In this document: piece by piece, positions 33,976-43,464 of the stretch
Position numbering within the stretch: position 1 is the stretch's first letter
How the letters are laid out: each line of letters begins with the position of its first letter
DNA from: Dyadobacter sp. 50-39
GTDB lineage: Bacteria > Bacteroidota > Bacteroidia > Cytophagales > Spirosomataceae
NCBI GenBank assembly: GCA_001898145.1
Contig: MKSR01000029.1
Location: forward strand, 744,001 to 808,000
Reading direction: 5' to 3'
Length of the DNA stretch: 64,000 nt
The notes under the pieces: model-generated
What the model was told of the DNA's origin: nothing
Databases searched by the model: none
Seen by the model: only the letters and a program-made list of their open reading frames with translations
Program-made: the position numbers and the translations under genes

Positions 33976-35058
33976 ATGATATCCTATCCAGAAAAAAAGC
34001 CCGACGTAGCTGGCAGCAAGGCAAGTTCGTTCAACGCTTCGGAAATACGTTTTGCCGATATCATCCTTTTTGTTGGGAAGTATATCAAATTGCTCCTCGT
34101 GATTGTAATCGCATCGGTCATCGCCGGCGTGGCATACAGCTTCACGCTCCGGAAGAAGTATGAAGCGAGGGTAAGCCTTTTGCCCGAATACGGAACTTCC
34201 AAAAGAGGGGGTTTCTCCCTGCTGAGCGCAGGACTGAACGGAGAAGGTGCTGAAAAACTGCAACCGGACCTTTACCCGACCATTATGCAGAGTTCGCCGT
34301 TTGGTGAGTACTTACTCAAACAGCCGGTGGTGGACCAGGACAACAAATCGTACAAAACGCTACTCGACTTCATGAAGGCGCAGGAAAAACCGGGACTGCT
34401 GTCCGGGCTTTTCTCCTCTTCTTCCAAAACACCTGCCAAGGAGGTGAAACTCAACCAGGACGGCATCCTCTCCTACACTCTTCAGGAGCAATCCAATATC
34501 AACGGGGCCATTTCCCTGCTTTCCTCCGAAGTCGATCAGAAAAGCGGTGTGATCCAGATCAGTGCGGAAACGGTAGACCCGTTTGTTTCCGCAATCATTG
34601 TGGAAGCCGCGCAAAAATACCTGGTCGACTATGTCGAGGATTACCGCTCGTCGAAGGCCAGCCAGCGCGAAGGCCTGCTCGCCGACCGCGTGAAGGAAGC
34701 CAAAGCCAGGCTGCGCGCTGCGGAATTTGCGCTGCAAAGCTACCGCGACCAGAACCGGAATATCTTTTCAAATACAGCCAAAATCGAAGAGCAAAGGTTG
34801 CAGGCTGAATATGTACTGTCCGAATCACTGTACAGTGACCTCGTAAGACGGTATGAACAAGCCAAAGTGACTGTAAAGGAGGAGCGGCCGGTTTTCAAAA
34901 CGCTCGAACCAGTGAAAGTTCCCTTGCTGAAAAGCAGCCCCAAAAGGTTGCGCATCGGCTTGATCTGGGGTTTCATGGGCGGCTTCCTTACCCTCCTGTA
35001 CATCCTCCTGGTGAAAGAAAAAGTAGTCCAGAAAATCGTTTCAGGCGCAAATGAATAA
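33976..35058 (+). CDS. Wzz/GumC-like polysaccharide co-polymerase
   Basis: Inner-membrane chain-length determinant, 360 residues. Membrane segments are IKLLLVIVIASVIAGVAYSF (about residues 36-55) and near the end IGLIWGFMGGFLTLLYILLV. The periplasmic part has coiled-coil-forming sequence (REGLLADRVKEAKARLRAAE, RLQAEYVLSESLYSDLVRRY). The typical PxxP-containing end is APxxPxxP-like: LEPVKVPLLKSSPKRLRIGL. There is no cytoplasmic tyrosine kinase domain, and no separate BY-kinase gene is in this locus. It is preceded by the export gene (4-bp gap) and followed by the flippase. Confidence 0.9.
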   Translation: MISYPEKKPDVAGSKASSFNASEIRFADIILFVGKYIKLLLVIVIASVIAGVAYSFTLRKKYEARVSLLPEYGTSKRGGFSLLSAGLNGEGAEKLQPDLYPTIMQSSPFGEYLLKQPVVDQDNKSYKTLLDFMKAQEKPGLLSGLFSSSSKTPAKEVKLNQDGILSYTLQEQSNINGAISLLSSEVDQKSGVIQISAETVDPFVSAIIVEAAQKYLVDYVEDYRSSKASQREGLLADRVKEAKARLRAAEFALQSYRDQNRNIFSNTAKIEEQRLQAEYVLSESLYSDLVRRYEQAKVTVKEERPVFKTLEPVKVPLLKSSPKRLRIGLIWGFMGGFLTLLYILLVKEKVVQKIVSGANE

Positions 35059-35181
35059 GAATCCCATGCGCCTGCATTAACCTCTTACACATGCTTTATA
35101 TTTTGATTGCCCCTAGTTATCCCGCACGAATCTGCACTGCTCATTGGCAACCATCTGAAACCGTTCAAATATAACTGGTCA

Positions 35182-36639
35182 ATGAAAGTTCAGCAGGAAA
35201 TCAAGAAAGGGGCGATCATCGTATTCATCACCAGATACAGCGGAATATTGCTGGGGCTGGGCGTCAATTCGGTGCTGGCCAGGCTGCTTTCCCCGACTGA
35301 GTTTGGAATCGTAGGTGTAGTAACGGTTTTCATTACATTCTTCCATATCCTTAGTGACATCGGACTGGGCGCGGCCATTGTGCAGAAGCAGGATTTCACC
35401 AACAAAGATCTTTCCGACATATTCAAAGTGAGCGTGCTCATCGCCGTCGTGCTGGCCGTCGCATTCGCATCGCTTTCCTATGGCATCGCATTCTTTTTCG
35501 ATGACCAGGTCTACATCCCGATCGGTCAGCTGCTGGCTATCCAGGTATTTTTCAGTGCTCTGTCGATTGTGCCCAAAAACATGCTCATTAAGGCACAGGC
35601 CTTCAAGATCATGGGTTTTATCGACGTGGGCACCTCCGCTTTTACAGGGTTACTGGCCGTGATACTGGCTTATGAGGATTTCAGCTTTTACTCCATAATA
35701 TGGCGTTCCATTGCTTACAGCGGGATCGTCTTTGTGTTTTACTTCTTTAAATCTGAATTGAAGATCCGCCCGGGAATTTCATTTACAGGTATCCGCGGAG
35801 TGGCGAAATATTCCTCTTACCAGTTCGCATTCAACTGCATCAATTACTTCTCAAGGAACCTGGATAACATTCTCATCGGAAAGTACATCGGCAATGCAGG
35901 TCTGGGGCTTTATAACCAGGCTTATCAGCTGATGATGTACCCGGTATCGAACCTGACGCATGTGATTACACCCGTCATCCACCCGATCCTCGCCAAATAT
36001 CAGGACAACAAAGCGGTGATTTTTGAGGAATACATGAAAATAGTGAAGGTACTGGCCATACTGGGCCTGCCTATATCGGTTTTCATCTATTTTGCTTCAC
36101 CCGAGATTATTCACTTGTTCCTCGGCGAAAAATGGCTCGAAGTCATACCCATTCTCAGGATATTGAGCATATCCATCTGGGTTCAGATGATCATGTCTAG
36201 CACAGGTTCCATTTTTCAGGCCGCGGGACGCACCGACCTGCTCTTCACGGGCGGAGTCGTTTGTGGCGCGATCATGGTGTTATCTATTCTGTTTGGTGTT
36301 TTGTATTTCAAATCATTGGAAGAAACGGCCATCCTCCTGGTCGTTGCGTTTTATCTCAACTTCGCGGTCATTTTTTATGTACTGATCCATAACGTCCTGC
36401 ACCAGAATATTTTCAGGCTGTATGGATTGCTCGCCCGGCAAATTCCTTCCGTGGTGGTCCTGACAGTTGCCTACCTGATTGAAGCCCATATAGCAAGGCC
36501 TCAAACGTCCGGAACTTCGATGCTCATCATTTCGCTGGGAATCAAGCTTTGCTTGATGGGATTGGTAACAGGCCTCTTCAACTTCCCTCTGATTGAACCT
36601 TACTTCAAAAAGCTCAGCCAACTGAAAGGTAAGTCATGA
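35182..36639 (+). CDS. Lipid-linked oligosaccharide flippase (Wzx, MOP superfamily)
   Basis: Polytopic inner-membrane protein of 485 residues with about 14 hydrophobic segments. It belongs to the WzxC-like polysaccharide flippases and would move undecaprenyl-linked repeat units across the inner membrane. I use ATG 35182 (MKVQQEIKKGAIIVFITRYS) because the 25 codons before it are polar and unlike the family. Diagnostic stretches include LLSPTEFGIVGVVTVFITFF, YSSYQFAFNCINYFSRNLDNILIGKYIG and GLYNQAYQLMMYPVSNLT. The stop overlaps the next glycosyltransferase start (ATGA), implying translational coupling. Confidence 0.92.
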   Translation: MKVQQEIKKGAIIVFITRYSGILLGLGVNSVLARLLSPTEFGIVGVVTVFITFFHILSDIGLGAAIVQKQDFTNKDLSDIFKVSVLIAVVLAVAFASLSYGIAFFFDDQVYIPIGQLLAIQVFFSALSIVPKNMLIKAQAFKIMGFIDVGTSAFTGLLAVILAYEDFSFYSIIWRSIAYSGIVFVFYFFKSELKIRPGISFTGIRGVAKYSSYQFAFNCINYFSRNLDNILIGKYIGNAGLGLYNQAYQLMMYPVSNLTHVITPVIHPILAKYQDNKAVIFEEYMKIVKVLAILGLPISVFIYFASPEIIHLFLGEKWLEVIPILRILSISIWVQMIMSSTGSIFQAAGRTDLLFTGGVVCGAIMVLSILFGVLYFKSLEETAILLVVAFYLNFAVIFYVLIHNVLHQNIFRLYGLLARQIPSVVVLTVAYLIEAHIARPQTSGTSMLIISLGIKLCLMGLVTGLFNFPLIEPYFKKLSQLKGKS

Positions 36640-37787
36640 CGAAGCATAAGAAGCCGAAAATATTGTCATTCAGCCACTACGGAACACTTTATGGTGCGAA
36701 CAGATCCCTGCTGACGTTACTCACCGCCACCCGCGAGCAGATCGACTGGTGGGTAATATGCCTCGAAGATGGTGATTTTATGAGGGAGCTTGCCGAAAAT
36801 GGCATCGAATGCAAGGTCGTTCGTTTTGCCGACGACATTCACAAAATCCCCCGATACCCCCAGTGGTTTCACAGCATTAAAAGGTTTGCATTCAATGTGG
36901 CTGCGGCGCTGTACATTGCGGGCCTGGTTATCAAAAAACGGATCGATCTGATCCACACCAACTCTTCGGTCATTTTCATCGGCGCACTCGTGGCGTTGTT
37001 TTCCGGCCGGAAGCACCTGTGGCACATCCGGGAGTTTGTTTATGAAGATTATCATTTAAAATACAATTTCGGCAAACCGGCTTTCCGCTTCTGGGCCAAC
37101 AAGGCTGCACGCATAATCTGCATTTCCAAAAGCATTGCCCAAAAACGGGTGATCGAAGCGGATGTCCGTGCGCCATATGTGGTCATTTACAATGGATTGG
37201 TGGATACGCTTCCTGAAATAGCTCTGCATGCACGGCATGAAGTCCCTCAGGCAGGAATCGTAGGCATCATCGATCCCGCCAAAGGTCAGATGACGGCGGT
37301 AAAGGCGGTGAATGCGCTTGCCAGAAAAGGCACACCTGTTGCGCTTGAAATTGTGGGTGAAATCGGCGATCCGGCTTATCATCAAGAAATTACCGCCTAC
37401 ATCCGGGAACAGAAGTTAGAAGAATACATCCGGTTTACCGGGTTTACCAAGGATATTCAAAGCATTTACCGGCGCCTCGACGTATTGCTCATGTGCTCGC
37501 CGAACGAAGCGCTCGGGCGCGTCACGATCGAAGGCATGATGTACGGCGTTCCCGTTGTGGCATTCGATTCGGCAGGTACCAGTGAAATAGTCCGGCACGA
37601 AGAAACCGGCCTGCTTTACCGTTCCGACGAAAACAGCCTTGCCCACGAGCTCGAAAGGCTGCTGGCCGATGATTCGCTGTACGCCGGCATCGCCGAACGC
37701 GCACGGAAGCATGTTCTCCAAAATTTCACGATTTCAAAATATCGCGACAACTTTGTCAGGGAAGTGGAAAGTTGCCGCAAAATCTGA
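36636..37787 (+). CDS. Glycosyltransferase family 4
   Basis: Cytoplasmic GT-B glycosyltransferase of 383 residues. The N-terminal acceptor domain starts KPKILSFSHYGTLYGANRSL and the C-terminal domain carries the retaining-GT4 motif SPNEALGRVTIEGMMYGVPV (E-x7-E) followed by VAFDSAGTSEIVRHEETGLL. It belongs to the repeat-unit assembly set. Its ATG overlaps the flippase stop by 4 nt, and the GT2 gene starts 3 bp after its stop. The donor and linkage are not determinable from sequence. Confidence 0.9.
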   Translation: MTKHKKPKILSFSHYGTLYGANRSLLTLLTATREQIDWWVICLEDGDFMRELAENGIECKVVRFADDIHKIPRYPQWFHSIKRFAFNVAAALYIAGLVIKKRIDLIHTNSSVIFIGALVALFSGRKHLWHIREFVYEDYHLKYNFGKPAFRFWANKAARIICISKSIAQKRVIEADVRAPYVVIYNGLVDTLPEIALHARHEVPQAGIVGIIDPAKGQMTAVKAVNALARKGTPVALEIVGEIGDPAYHQEITAYIREQKLEEYIRFTGFTKDIQSIYRRLDVLLMCSPNEALGRVTIEGMMYGVPVVAFDSAGTSEIVRHEETGLLYRSDENSLAHELERLLADDSLYAGIAERARKHVLQNFTISKYRDNFVREVESCRKI

Positions 37788-37790
37788 ATT

Positions 37791-38522
37791 ATGCAGTACC
37801 CCAAAATTTCGATCATCACAGTTGTAAGGAACGGCGAGAGGGACCTGGAAAACGCCATCAAGAGCGTTGTGTACCAGTCGTATACCCATATCGAATTTAT
37901 CATTCTGGATGGGCTTTCGACGGACGGGACGCTGGACATTATCCGGAAATATGAAGATCGGATCGCGCTCTGGAAAAGTGAGGCCGACCGCGGGATTTTC
38001 GACGCCATGAACAAGGGCCTCGACCTGGCGACGGGCGACTGGGTTTTCTTCCTCGGCTGCGACGACGTGCTGCCTTCCCCGACGATCATCGAGGAGCTTG
38101 CAGCGGAGTTCAATGTGCCCGACAACATTTACTACGGGAACACCTATCTCAAAAACAGCAACGCTATTTATACCGGGAAAGTCAGCAAATGGAATATCGC
38201 ATTGCGTAACATTTCGCACCAGGCCATTTTCTACCCAAAATCCATTTATAAACAAAAGAAGTATAACTTAGATTATAAATTAACGGCTGACCACGTCTAT
38301 AATCTCGAATTATACGGCCGGTTTCCCGGACATTTCTGTTATTTACCCAAGCTGATATCCATTTACAATGACTTGGGGACAAGCTCGGTGAACGTTGACC
38401 AGCAGCACAAGAAGGACATCGTCGGTATCGTGTTCGATAATCTGGGCGGCGCTGTGGGCTCCTACTTCTGGCTGCGTGTAAAGGTTTCGAATTTTAAAAA
38501 CAGCCTCAAAGGTGGGAAATGA
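37791..38522 (+). CDS. Glycosyltransferase family 2
   Basis: GT-A glycosyltransferase of 243 residues. The start is PKISIITVVRNGERDLENAI, followed by SIEFIILDGLSTDGT-type sequence. The nucleotide/metal region is SEADRGIFDAMNKGLDLATG then DWVFFLGCDDVL, with an aspartate pair as metal-site candidate. It resembles inverting family 2 enzymes of the PGL/p-HBAD or capsule type. The stop codon lies inside the start region of the polymerase gene (11-nt overlap). It contains some AT-rich patches around 38255-38285. Confidence 0.9.
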   Translation: MQYPKISIITVVRNGERDLENAIKSVVYQSYTHIEFIILDGLSTDGTLDIIRKYEDRIALWKSEADRGIFDAMNKGLDLATGDWVFFLGCDDVLPSPTIIEELAAEFNVPDNIYYGNTYLKNSNAIYTGKVSKWNIALRNISHQAIFYPKSIYKQKKYNLDYKLTADHVYNLELYGRFPGHFCYLPKLISIYNDLGTSSVNVDQQHKKDIVGIVFDNLGGAVGSYFWLRVKVSNFKNSLKGGK

Positions 38523-39819
38523 GTTTTTCGTAAGGGCGGTACTGGATAACTGGCTCTATTATGGGGCTATTTATGCAGGATTTCTATGCCTTTACCTTTT
38601 CCTCTACCGAAAAATCTATTGGGGCATTCTCGATCCGCTGTTGATCACGGTCGTCAACCTCACCGGCGGGGCGTTTTGCGTGTACTTCCTGTATTCCGAC
38701 CAGGCTCTGAAACCGATATACGGCTGGTCATTTGTGGGGACAGAAATTGCACTGCTCCTGGGGCTGACGCTTGCTGCCTATATTCCTGTTTTGAAGCTGG
38801 GAGGCGATACCAACAAACTCGAAATCCCTAACCAGGGCATTAGTGAATTCGACATCTTCCTGTTCGTCGTTTGCATTGCGTACGTTTTTGTCGAAGCCGT
38901 CAACCTGAAAACCGTCGGGATCGTACTGCTGAATTCGGAACAAAACCACGTTTCCGCTTACGAGGGTCACGGCATTATCCGCGCATTCCTCGTGTCTTAC
39001 CGGACATTGGTGATCATGGCACTCTACTACAAATTGATATACCTCAAAAAACGGCTTAACCTCTTTGAGCTATTCATCTGTTTTGTTTTGCTGATTGACA
39101 TTGCTACCAGCGGATCCAAGTCGTCGATTGTGGTTTTCTTCGTTACATACTTCCTGATTACCTATCCGATGGTCGTCCAGGGAAGGATGAAAACGATCAA
39201 GCTTTCATTGCCGCTTATGGCGGTACTGCTCAGCTTCCCTATCGCCATCGTCATGATTTCCGTCGGAGCCAATCCTTCTTCTGCCATTCAGCAGGTAGGC
39301 TTGCGGCTGATGTCTAGTGGGGACATCTTTCTGCTGGGTTACTACGACGACGTCATGGACAGCATTCAGGAATCGTCTTTTTTGAAATATGCCTTTTATC
39401 CCGGGTGGGGCACCATCCTGAAAAACCTTGGTTTCGAAATCACGCCACCCGAGCCAATCGGTGTGGATGTATTTGCATTTTATACCGGCCGCCGAACTTC
39501 GGGAGCAAACGGACGGTACAATTATCTGGCTTATCATTTCTTCGGGCTGTGGGGCGGCATTATATATGCCTTGGTCATCGGGCTGCTCGTGGGCTACCTG
39601 CGGAATACCTACAAAAAACTGAACCCGCTCAACATGAACTACTATTCGTTCCTGTTCATGGTGGTACTGATCAGTTGCTCGACCCGCCTCATCGACGATA
39701 TCCTGCTTTTTGGCAATACGAGCTTCTGGGCCCTCTTATTTCTGACAGTTTCTTATGTAGTAGCCAAAATCCTTTATATGGTGCTGCAAGTCGTCACCGG
39801 ACCCAAATCGTATGCCTAA
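38512..39819 (+). CDS. O-antigen/oligosaccharide repeat-unit polymerase (Wzy-like)
   Basis: Polytopic membrane protein of 435 residues with about 11-12 hydrophobic segments and one larger periplasmic loop (about residues 270-340, with GWGTILKNLGFEITPPEPIG and YTGRRTSGANGRYNYLAYHF). This topology and the locus fit Wzy, which joins repeat units in the periplasm. The likely start is GTG at 38512 (MGNEFFVRAVLDNWLYYGAI), overlapping the GT2 stop. Wzy proteins have weak sequence conservation, so the call rests on topology, the SGxKSSIVVF-type SKSSIVVFFVTYF segment and context. Its end overlaps the next GT by 8 nt. Confidence 0.82.
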   Translation: MGNEFFVRAVLDNWLYYGAIYAGFLCLYLFLYRKIYWGILDPLLITVVNLTGGAFCVYFLYSDQALKPIYGWSFVGTEIALLLGLTLAAYIPVLKLGGDTNKLEIPNQGISEFDIFLFVVCIAYVFVEAVNLKTVGIVLLNSEQNHVSAYEGHGIIRAFLVSYRTLVIMALYYKLIYLKKRLNLFELFICFVLLIDIATSGSKSSIVVFFVTYFLITYPMVVQGRMKTIKLSLPLMAVLLSFPIAIVMISVGANPSSAIQQVGLRLMSSGDIFLLGYYDDVMDSIQESSFLKYAFYPGWGTILKNLGFEITPPEPIGVDVFAFYTGRRTSGANGRYNYLAYHFFGLWGGIIYALVIGLLVGYLRNTYKKLNPLNMNYYSFLFMVVLISCSTRLIDDILLFGNTSFWALLFLTVSYVVAKILYMVLQVVTGPKSYA

Positions 39820-40888
39820 TATTGTCTTTTTTATCTATAATATCTCGGCAGTTGGGGGAACGGAACGCGTAGCCTCAGTCATTATCAACGAACTGGCCAA
39901 AAGGGATTATAATGTTCACGTGCTGGGTCTATACGGCGATCCCGGCAAGATTTTCTTCCCTTTCGAACCGAATGTTAAGGTTACCAGCCTGCATATCGAC
40001 GATATGAAGGGCATCCGGAAAATCCTCTATTCGCAGCACAAAATCCGGCAGTTCGTCAACAGAAACCACATCGACGCATTCGTCACCGTGGAGTCGATTA
40101 TGGCTACCTATTCGGTTCCATCACTGGCTTTTACCGGAATCCGCCACGTCGTTTGGGAGCATTTCAATTTCAAGGTAAGCCTGGGTATTGCAGCCAGATC
40201 GCTGGCGCGGCAGCTTGCCCTTTGCTTCGCCGACAGCATTATCACACTCACGGCCCGCGACGTACAATTCTGGAAACAAGGCGCGTGGTACCGCCGGGCG
40301 GAATTGGTGCACATCCCCAATCCGATGTTTCTGGAAGAGCAGAAAGTGAATGAAAGCCCTTCCAAAACGGTCATTTCCGTAGGGAGGATTACCTATCAAA
40401 AAGGTTTCGACTTGCTGGTGGACGCCTGGGGAAAAGTGCCCGCGGAACTTCGGCATGACTGGAAATTGCTTATTATCGGTGACGGGGAAGATAAGCCTCT
40501 CCTGGAAGGTAAAATATCGGCGTTGGGTATCGGGGATTCCGTTGAACTGGTCGGAGCTACGAAAGCGGTTTTCGCTTACTTTGAAAAAGCTTCCCTCTAC
40601 TGCCTCAGCTCGCGGTTCGAGGGGTTGCCTATGGTACTCCTCGAAGCATTGGCATTCCACCTGCCGATTGTCGCCTTCGATTGCGACACCGGGCCGGAGG
40701 AGCTGATCGAAAACGGGCAAAATGGCATTCTGATTGAAGCAGGTAATGTTGATAAAATGGCCCAGTCGCTGGCTGAGCTGATGCAGGACGACGATCTTCG
40801 CGCCCGCATGAGAAAATATAAATCGCAGAAGCTCCACACGCTCGAACTGGGCGGCATCATAGCACAATGGGGCCGTGTATTGAAATAG
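39812..40888 (+). CDS. Glycosyltransferase family 4
   Basis: GT-B enzyme of 358 residues. The N-terminus IVFFIYNISAVGGTERVASV has the GGxERV acceptor-side motif of GT4 enzymes that add amino sugars or galactose to lipid-linked glycans. The donor domain has VISVGRITYQKGFDLLVDAW and SSRFEGLPMVLLEALAFHLP (E-x7-E), then FDCDTGPEELIENGQNGILI. The start overlaps the polymerase stop by 8 nt and the end overlaps the following GT gene by 22 nt. Sugar specificity is unknown. Confidence 0.9.
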   Translation: MPNIVFFIYNISAVGGTERVASVIINELAKRDYNVHVLGLYGDPGKIFFPFEPNVKVTSLHIDDMKGIRKILYSQHKIRQFVNRNHIDAFVTVESIMATYSVPSLAFTGIRHVVWEHFNFKVSLGIAARSLARQLALCFADSIITLTARDVQFWKQGAWYRRAELVHIPNPMFLEEQKVNESPSKTVISVGRITYQKGFDLLVDAWGKVPAELRHDWKLLIIGDGEDKPLLEGKISALGIGDSVELVGATKAVFAYFEKASLYCLSSRFEGLPMVLLEALAFHLPIVAFDCDTGPEELIENGQNGILIEAGNVDKMAQSLAELMQDDDLRARMRKYKSQKLHTLELGGIIAQWGRVLK

Positions 40889-42006
40889 ACCACAACTTTT
40901 GGAACACACTAGCTTTGAAAAAACAGAAACTACTTTACATCCTGCACGACATACAGATTGGCGGCGTCGAAGTGGCCCTCCTATCTGCCATCCCCGACCT
41001 TCACAGCCATTTCGAACTGAAAGTGATGGTACTGGGGTCGATCGATAGCAATATGACGGAGCACCTTTCTTCCGAACAGAAAGCGTGCCTGATTCCCTTC
41101 GATTACAAGCTAAGCAAGTATCCGCTGGTCATCCCGAAAATGGTCCGGTTCATCTTGCGCTTTGCACCCGACATCATGATCTGCACGCTCTGGCGGGCAT
41201 CGCTGCTGGGTGTTATCGCCAAAAAACTCAGCCCGCGGCTGCGATTTGTCTCCTTCATTCATAATACTGCATTCTTTCACCGCTTTGACCGGCTGTTCAG
41301 CCAGGCTGCCATACGCCATGCCGATGCTATTTTCACCGACTCCCGCGCTACGGCTGCATTCGTGGCCCAGCGCTTCGCGCCTTCTGTGCCGATTGAGGTT
41401 ATCTCGTTCTTTACCAACCATTCACCGGAATTTAAAGCAGCCCCGCCTCTGAATAACCAGGACGTGCGGTTCATGTTTCTGGGGCGGATCAGTGCTGTAA
41501 AAAACCTACCTTTGGCTATCGATACAATCCGGTTCCTCACCGACCGCGGCTATCATGTTTCATTGGACGTTTACGGAAGGGACGACGGAATGCTCGAAAC
41601 AATTTCGGAGTACATTCGAAACAAACAGCTCGAAGACCGCGTACGATATCAGGGCGAAGTGAATGGGGACCGGAAAACCGAAACATTCAGGAATCATCAT
41701 TTCCTGATCCAGCTGAGTGCCAATGAAGGCATGGCAATGAGTGTGGCGGAAGCGATGCAAAACGGGGTGGTTTGCTTCGTGACCCCGGTGGGCGAAATTC
41801 CCAACTACGCAACCGACATGAGGACGGCCATTTTTGCCGATATTAGTACAGCCGGCGCTTTCGGCAATTCATTGAAAAAACTGGAATCCGTGATCGCTGA
41901 TCCGCTTGTATATGACCGGATATCCTCGGGCAGTTACGAGAGCCTTAAAACGGCAGGCACTTATTCGGAATCACTGATACGAAGTATCCTGAAAATAAGA
42001 GGTTAG
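40867..42006 (+). CDS. Glycosyltransferase (GT-B, family 4-like)
   Basis: 379-residue GT-B glycosyltransferase. ATG 40867 overlaps the preceding gene by 22 nt; TTG 40915 (giving LKKQKLLYILHDIQIGGVEV) is an alternative that removes the overlap. The acceptor domain has ILHDIQIGGVEVALLSAIPD. The donor domain has RFMFLGRISAVKNLPLAIDT and SANEGMAMSVAEAMQNGVVC (E-x7-E), then VTPVGEIPNYATD. It is part of the same coupled gene row. A 63-bp gap separates it from the last GT of the row, the first break since 38512. Confidence 0.87.
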   Translation: MGPCIEIDHNFWNTLALKKQKLLYILHDIQIGGVEVALLSAIPDLHSHFELKVMVLGSIDSNMTEHLSSEQKACLIPFDYKLSKYPLVIPKMVRFILRFAPDIMICTLWRASLLGVIAKKLSPRLRFVSFIHNTAFFHRFDRLFSQAAIRHADAIFTDSRATAAFVAQRFAPSVPIEVISFFTNHSPEFKAAPPLNNQDVRFMFLGRISAVKNLPLAIDTIRFLTDRGYHVSLDVYGRDDGMLETISEYIRNKQLEDRVRYQGEVNGDRKTETFRNHHFLIQLSANEGMAMSVAEAMQNGVVCFVTPVGEIPNYATDMRTAIFADISTAGAFGNSLKKLESVIADPLVYDRISSGSYESLKTAGTYSESLIRSILKIRG

Positions 42007-42069
42007 CAGGCATGACTTTTAATGTAGTATTGAGCCCGATACGGTTCTTTTGGAGTTGTTCTTGAGATT

Positions 42070-43137
42070 ATGAAAATATTACATGTCATCACGCTTGCTG
42101 AACTGGGGGGCGCGCAATCTGTGGTGATAAACCTGGCGCGGGAGTCTGTCAATGACGGGCATGAGGTGATGGTAGCGTCGTCGGAGGATGGAGATCTTTG
42201 GAAAGTGTTGCCATCGGAAGTGGCGCAATGGAAGATCAACCCGCTGCAGCGGTCCATCAGCCTTTCCAAGGAACATAAGGTCGTGAATGAGTTGCGCCGT
42301 CTTTACAATGTCTTCAAGCCGGATGTGATACACTTGCACTCGTCTAAAATCGGGATTCTGGGCCGACTTGCATTTCCGAGGCAGAAAATCGTTTACACCG
42401 TCCACGGCTTTGACTCTATCCGGGTGGCATTCAGGAAGTTCCTTCACCTGGAACGTCTGCTGCAGATCAGGGCCAAGCACATTGTAGGCGTGAGCAAATA
42501 TGATTACCAAAACTTGCTGAGTGAGGGGATCAAAAAGAACGTCTCCTACATTTATAATGGTATTACCGATTACTCAACGCACTTGCCGGAAAGCCCGGAG
42601 GAAAGTTACCATCAACTGGCCGAAATGATCAAGTCGAAATCCGGTTTCAAGGTGATGTGCATCGCCCGAATTTCGCCGCAGAAGAAATTTGAGCTTTTCT
42701 GTGAAGTCGCTGAAATGCTGGAAGGTCACAATATTCACTTTTTCTGGATTGGCAACAAGGATAAAATGGCCGACCTCCCGAAGAATGCCTATTGCCTGGG
42801 AGAGGCGGAAGACGCCCACCGCTTCCTGAGATACGCCGACTTATTCATGCTTCCCTCCAATTATGAGGGCATGCCGATGTCGATTCTTGAAGCCTTGTGC
42901 TATTCTGTTCCGGTGATTGCCTCTGATGTAGGCGGGATCGGCGAAGTACTCAACGGACTGAATGGCAGAGCAGTAGCGAATTCCGCAGCCGAATTTGCCA
43001 GCCAGATTTTGCATTATGCAGAAGATCCGGCCGCATTGACGGACGCGAAAACGGAAGCCCGAAAATCATACGAACAATATTTCACCGTGGGGGCCATGTA
43101 TCGTATGTACCTTTCTCTATACAAATCGATGTGCTGA
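42070..43137 (+). CDS. Glycosyltransferase family 4
   Basis: 355-residue GT-B enzyme starting MKILHVITLAELGGAQSVVI, the classical GT4 N-terminus with GGAQ. The acceptor side includes DVIHLHSSKIGILGRLAFPR and YTVHGFDSIRVAFRKFLHLE. The donor domain has CIARISPQKKFELFCEVAEM and SNYEGMPMSILEALCYSVPV (E-x7-E), then ASDVGGIGEVLNGLNGRAVA. This is the last gene before the 327-bp region that contains a second promoter set. Specificity unknown. Confidence 0.92.
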   Translation: MKILHVITLAELGGAQSVVINLARESVNDGHEVMVASSEDGDLWKVLPSEVAQWKINPLQRSISLSKEHKVVNELRRLYNVFKPDVIHLHSSKIGILGRLAFPRQKIVYTVHGFDSIRVAFRKFLHLERLLQIRAKHIVGVSKYDYQNLLSEGIKKNVSYIYNGITDYSTHLPESPEESYHQLAEMIKSKSGFKVMCIARISPQKKFELFCEVAEMLEGHNIHFFWIGNKDKMADLPKNAYCLGEAEDAHRFLRYADLFMLPSNYEGMPMSILEALCYSVPVIASDVGGIGEVLNGLNGRAVANSAAEFASQILHYAEDPAALTDAKTEARKSYEQYFTVGAMYRMYLSLYKSMC

Positions 43138-43464
43138 TGTTCACCTGCCGGGCACATATGATTATAGGAAATGTGATAAATCGACGAAATCGGTTAAAAC
43201 TGTTGACACCCAGAAAAAATTGAAATAATTCTTTACGATAAAATAATATTTTGCGCCGAATCCTTTCCTATATTTGCCGGAAGTAGTTTCACCCCCTCTC
43301 CACCAAATATAAATTTTTAGCGCAAAAGCCCTTCTCTGCCTAAAATTATATTTGATTTGTCTATGTTTATAATTTCATATTTCAAAAGTTTATTCCTAAA
43401 CTTGTAGCTTAACACACTCATAATCTGCAATCACACTATTTCTTAGTTCATAAAATACACACAT
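43138..43464 (+). promoter_or_regulatory. Long intergenic region with two promoter boxes inside the polysaccharide locus
   Basis: AT-rich 327-bp gap with no plausible gene. It has two exact -7 boxes: TATATTTG at 43269-43276, with TTG at 43251-43253 at good spacing, and TATATTTG at 43347-43354, with only weak -33 bases. The first would give a leader of about 180 nt, the second about 105 nt. I see no long stable hairpin. The region splits the locus into an assembly/export unit and an initiation/Wzi unit. Confidence 0.65.

Noticed and set aside
35107-35181. Extended start of the flippase
   Set aside because: The 25 extra residues (MPLVIPHESALLIGNHLK...) do not resemble flippase N-termini; the internal ATG gives the family-like start.
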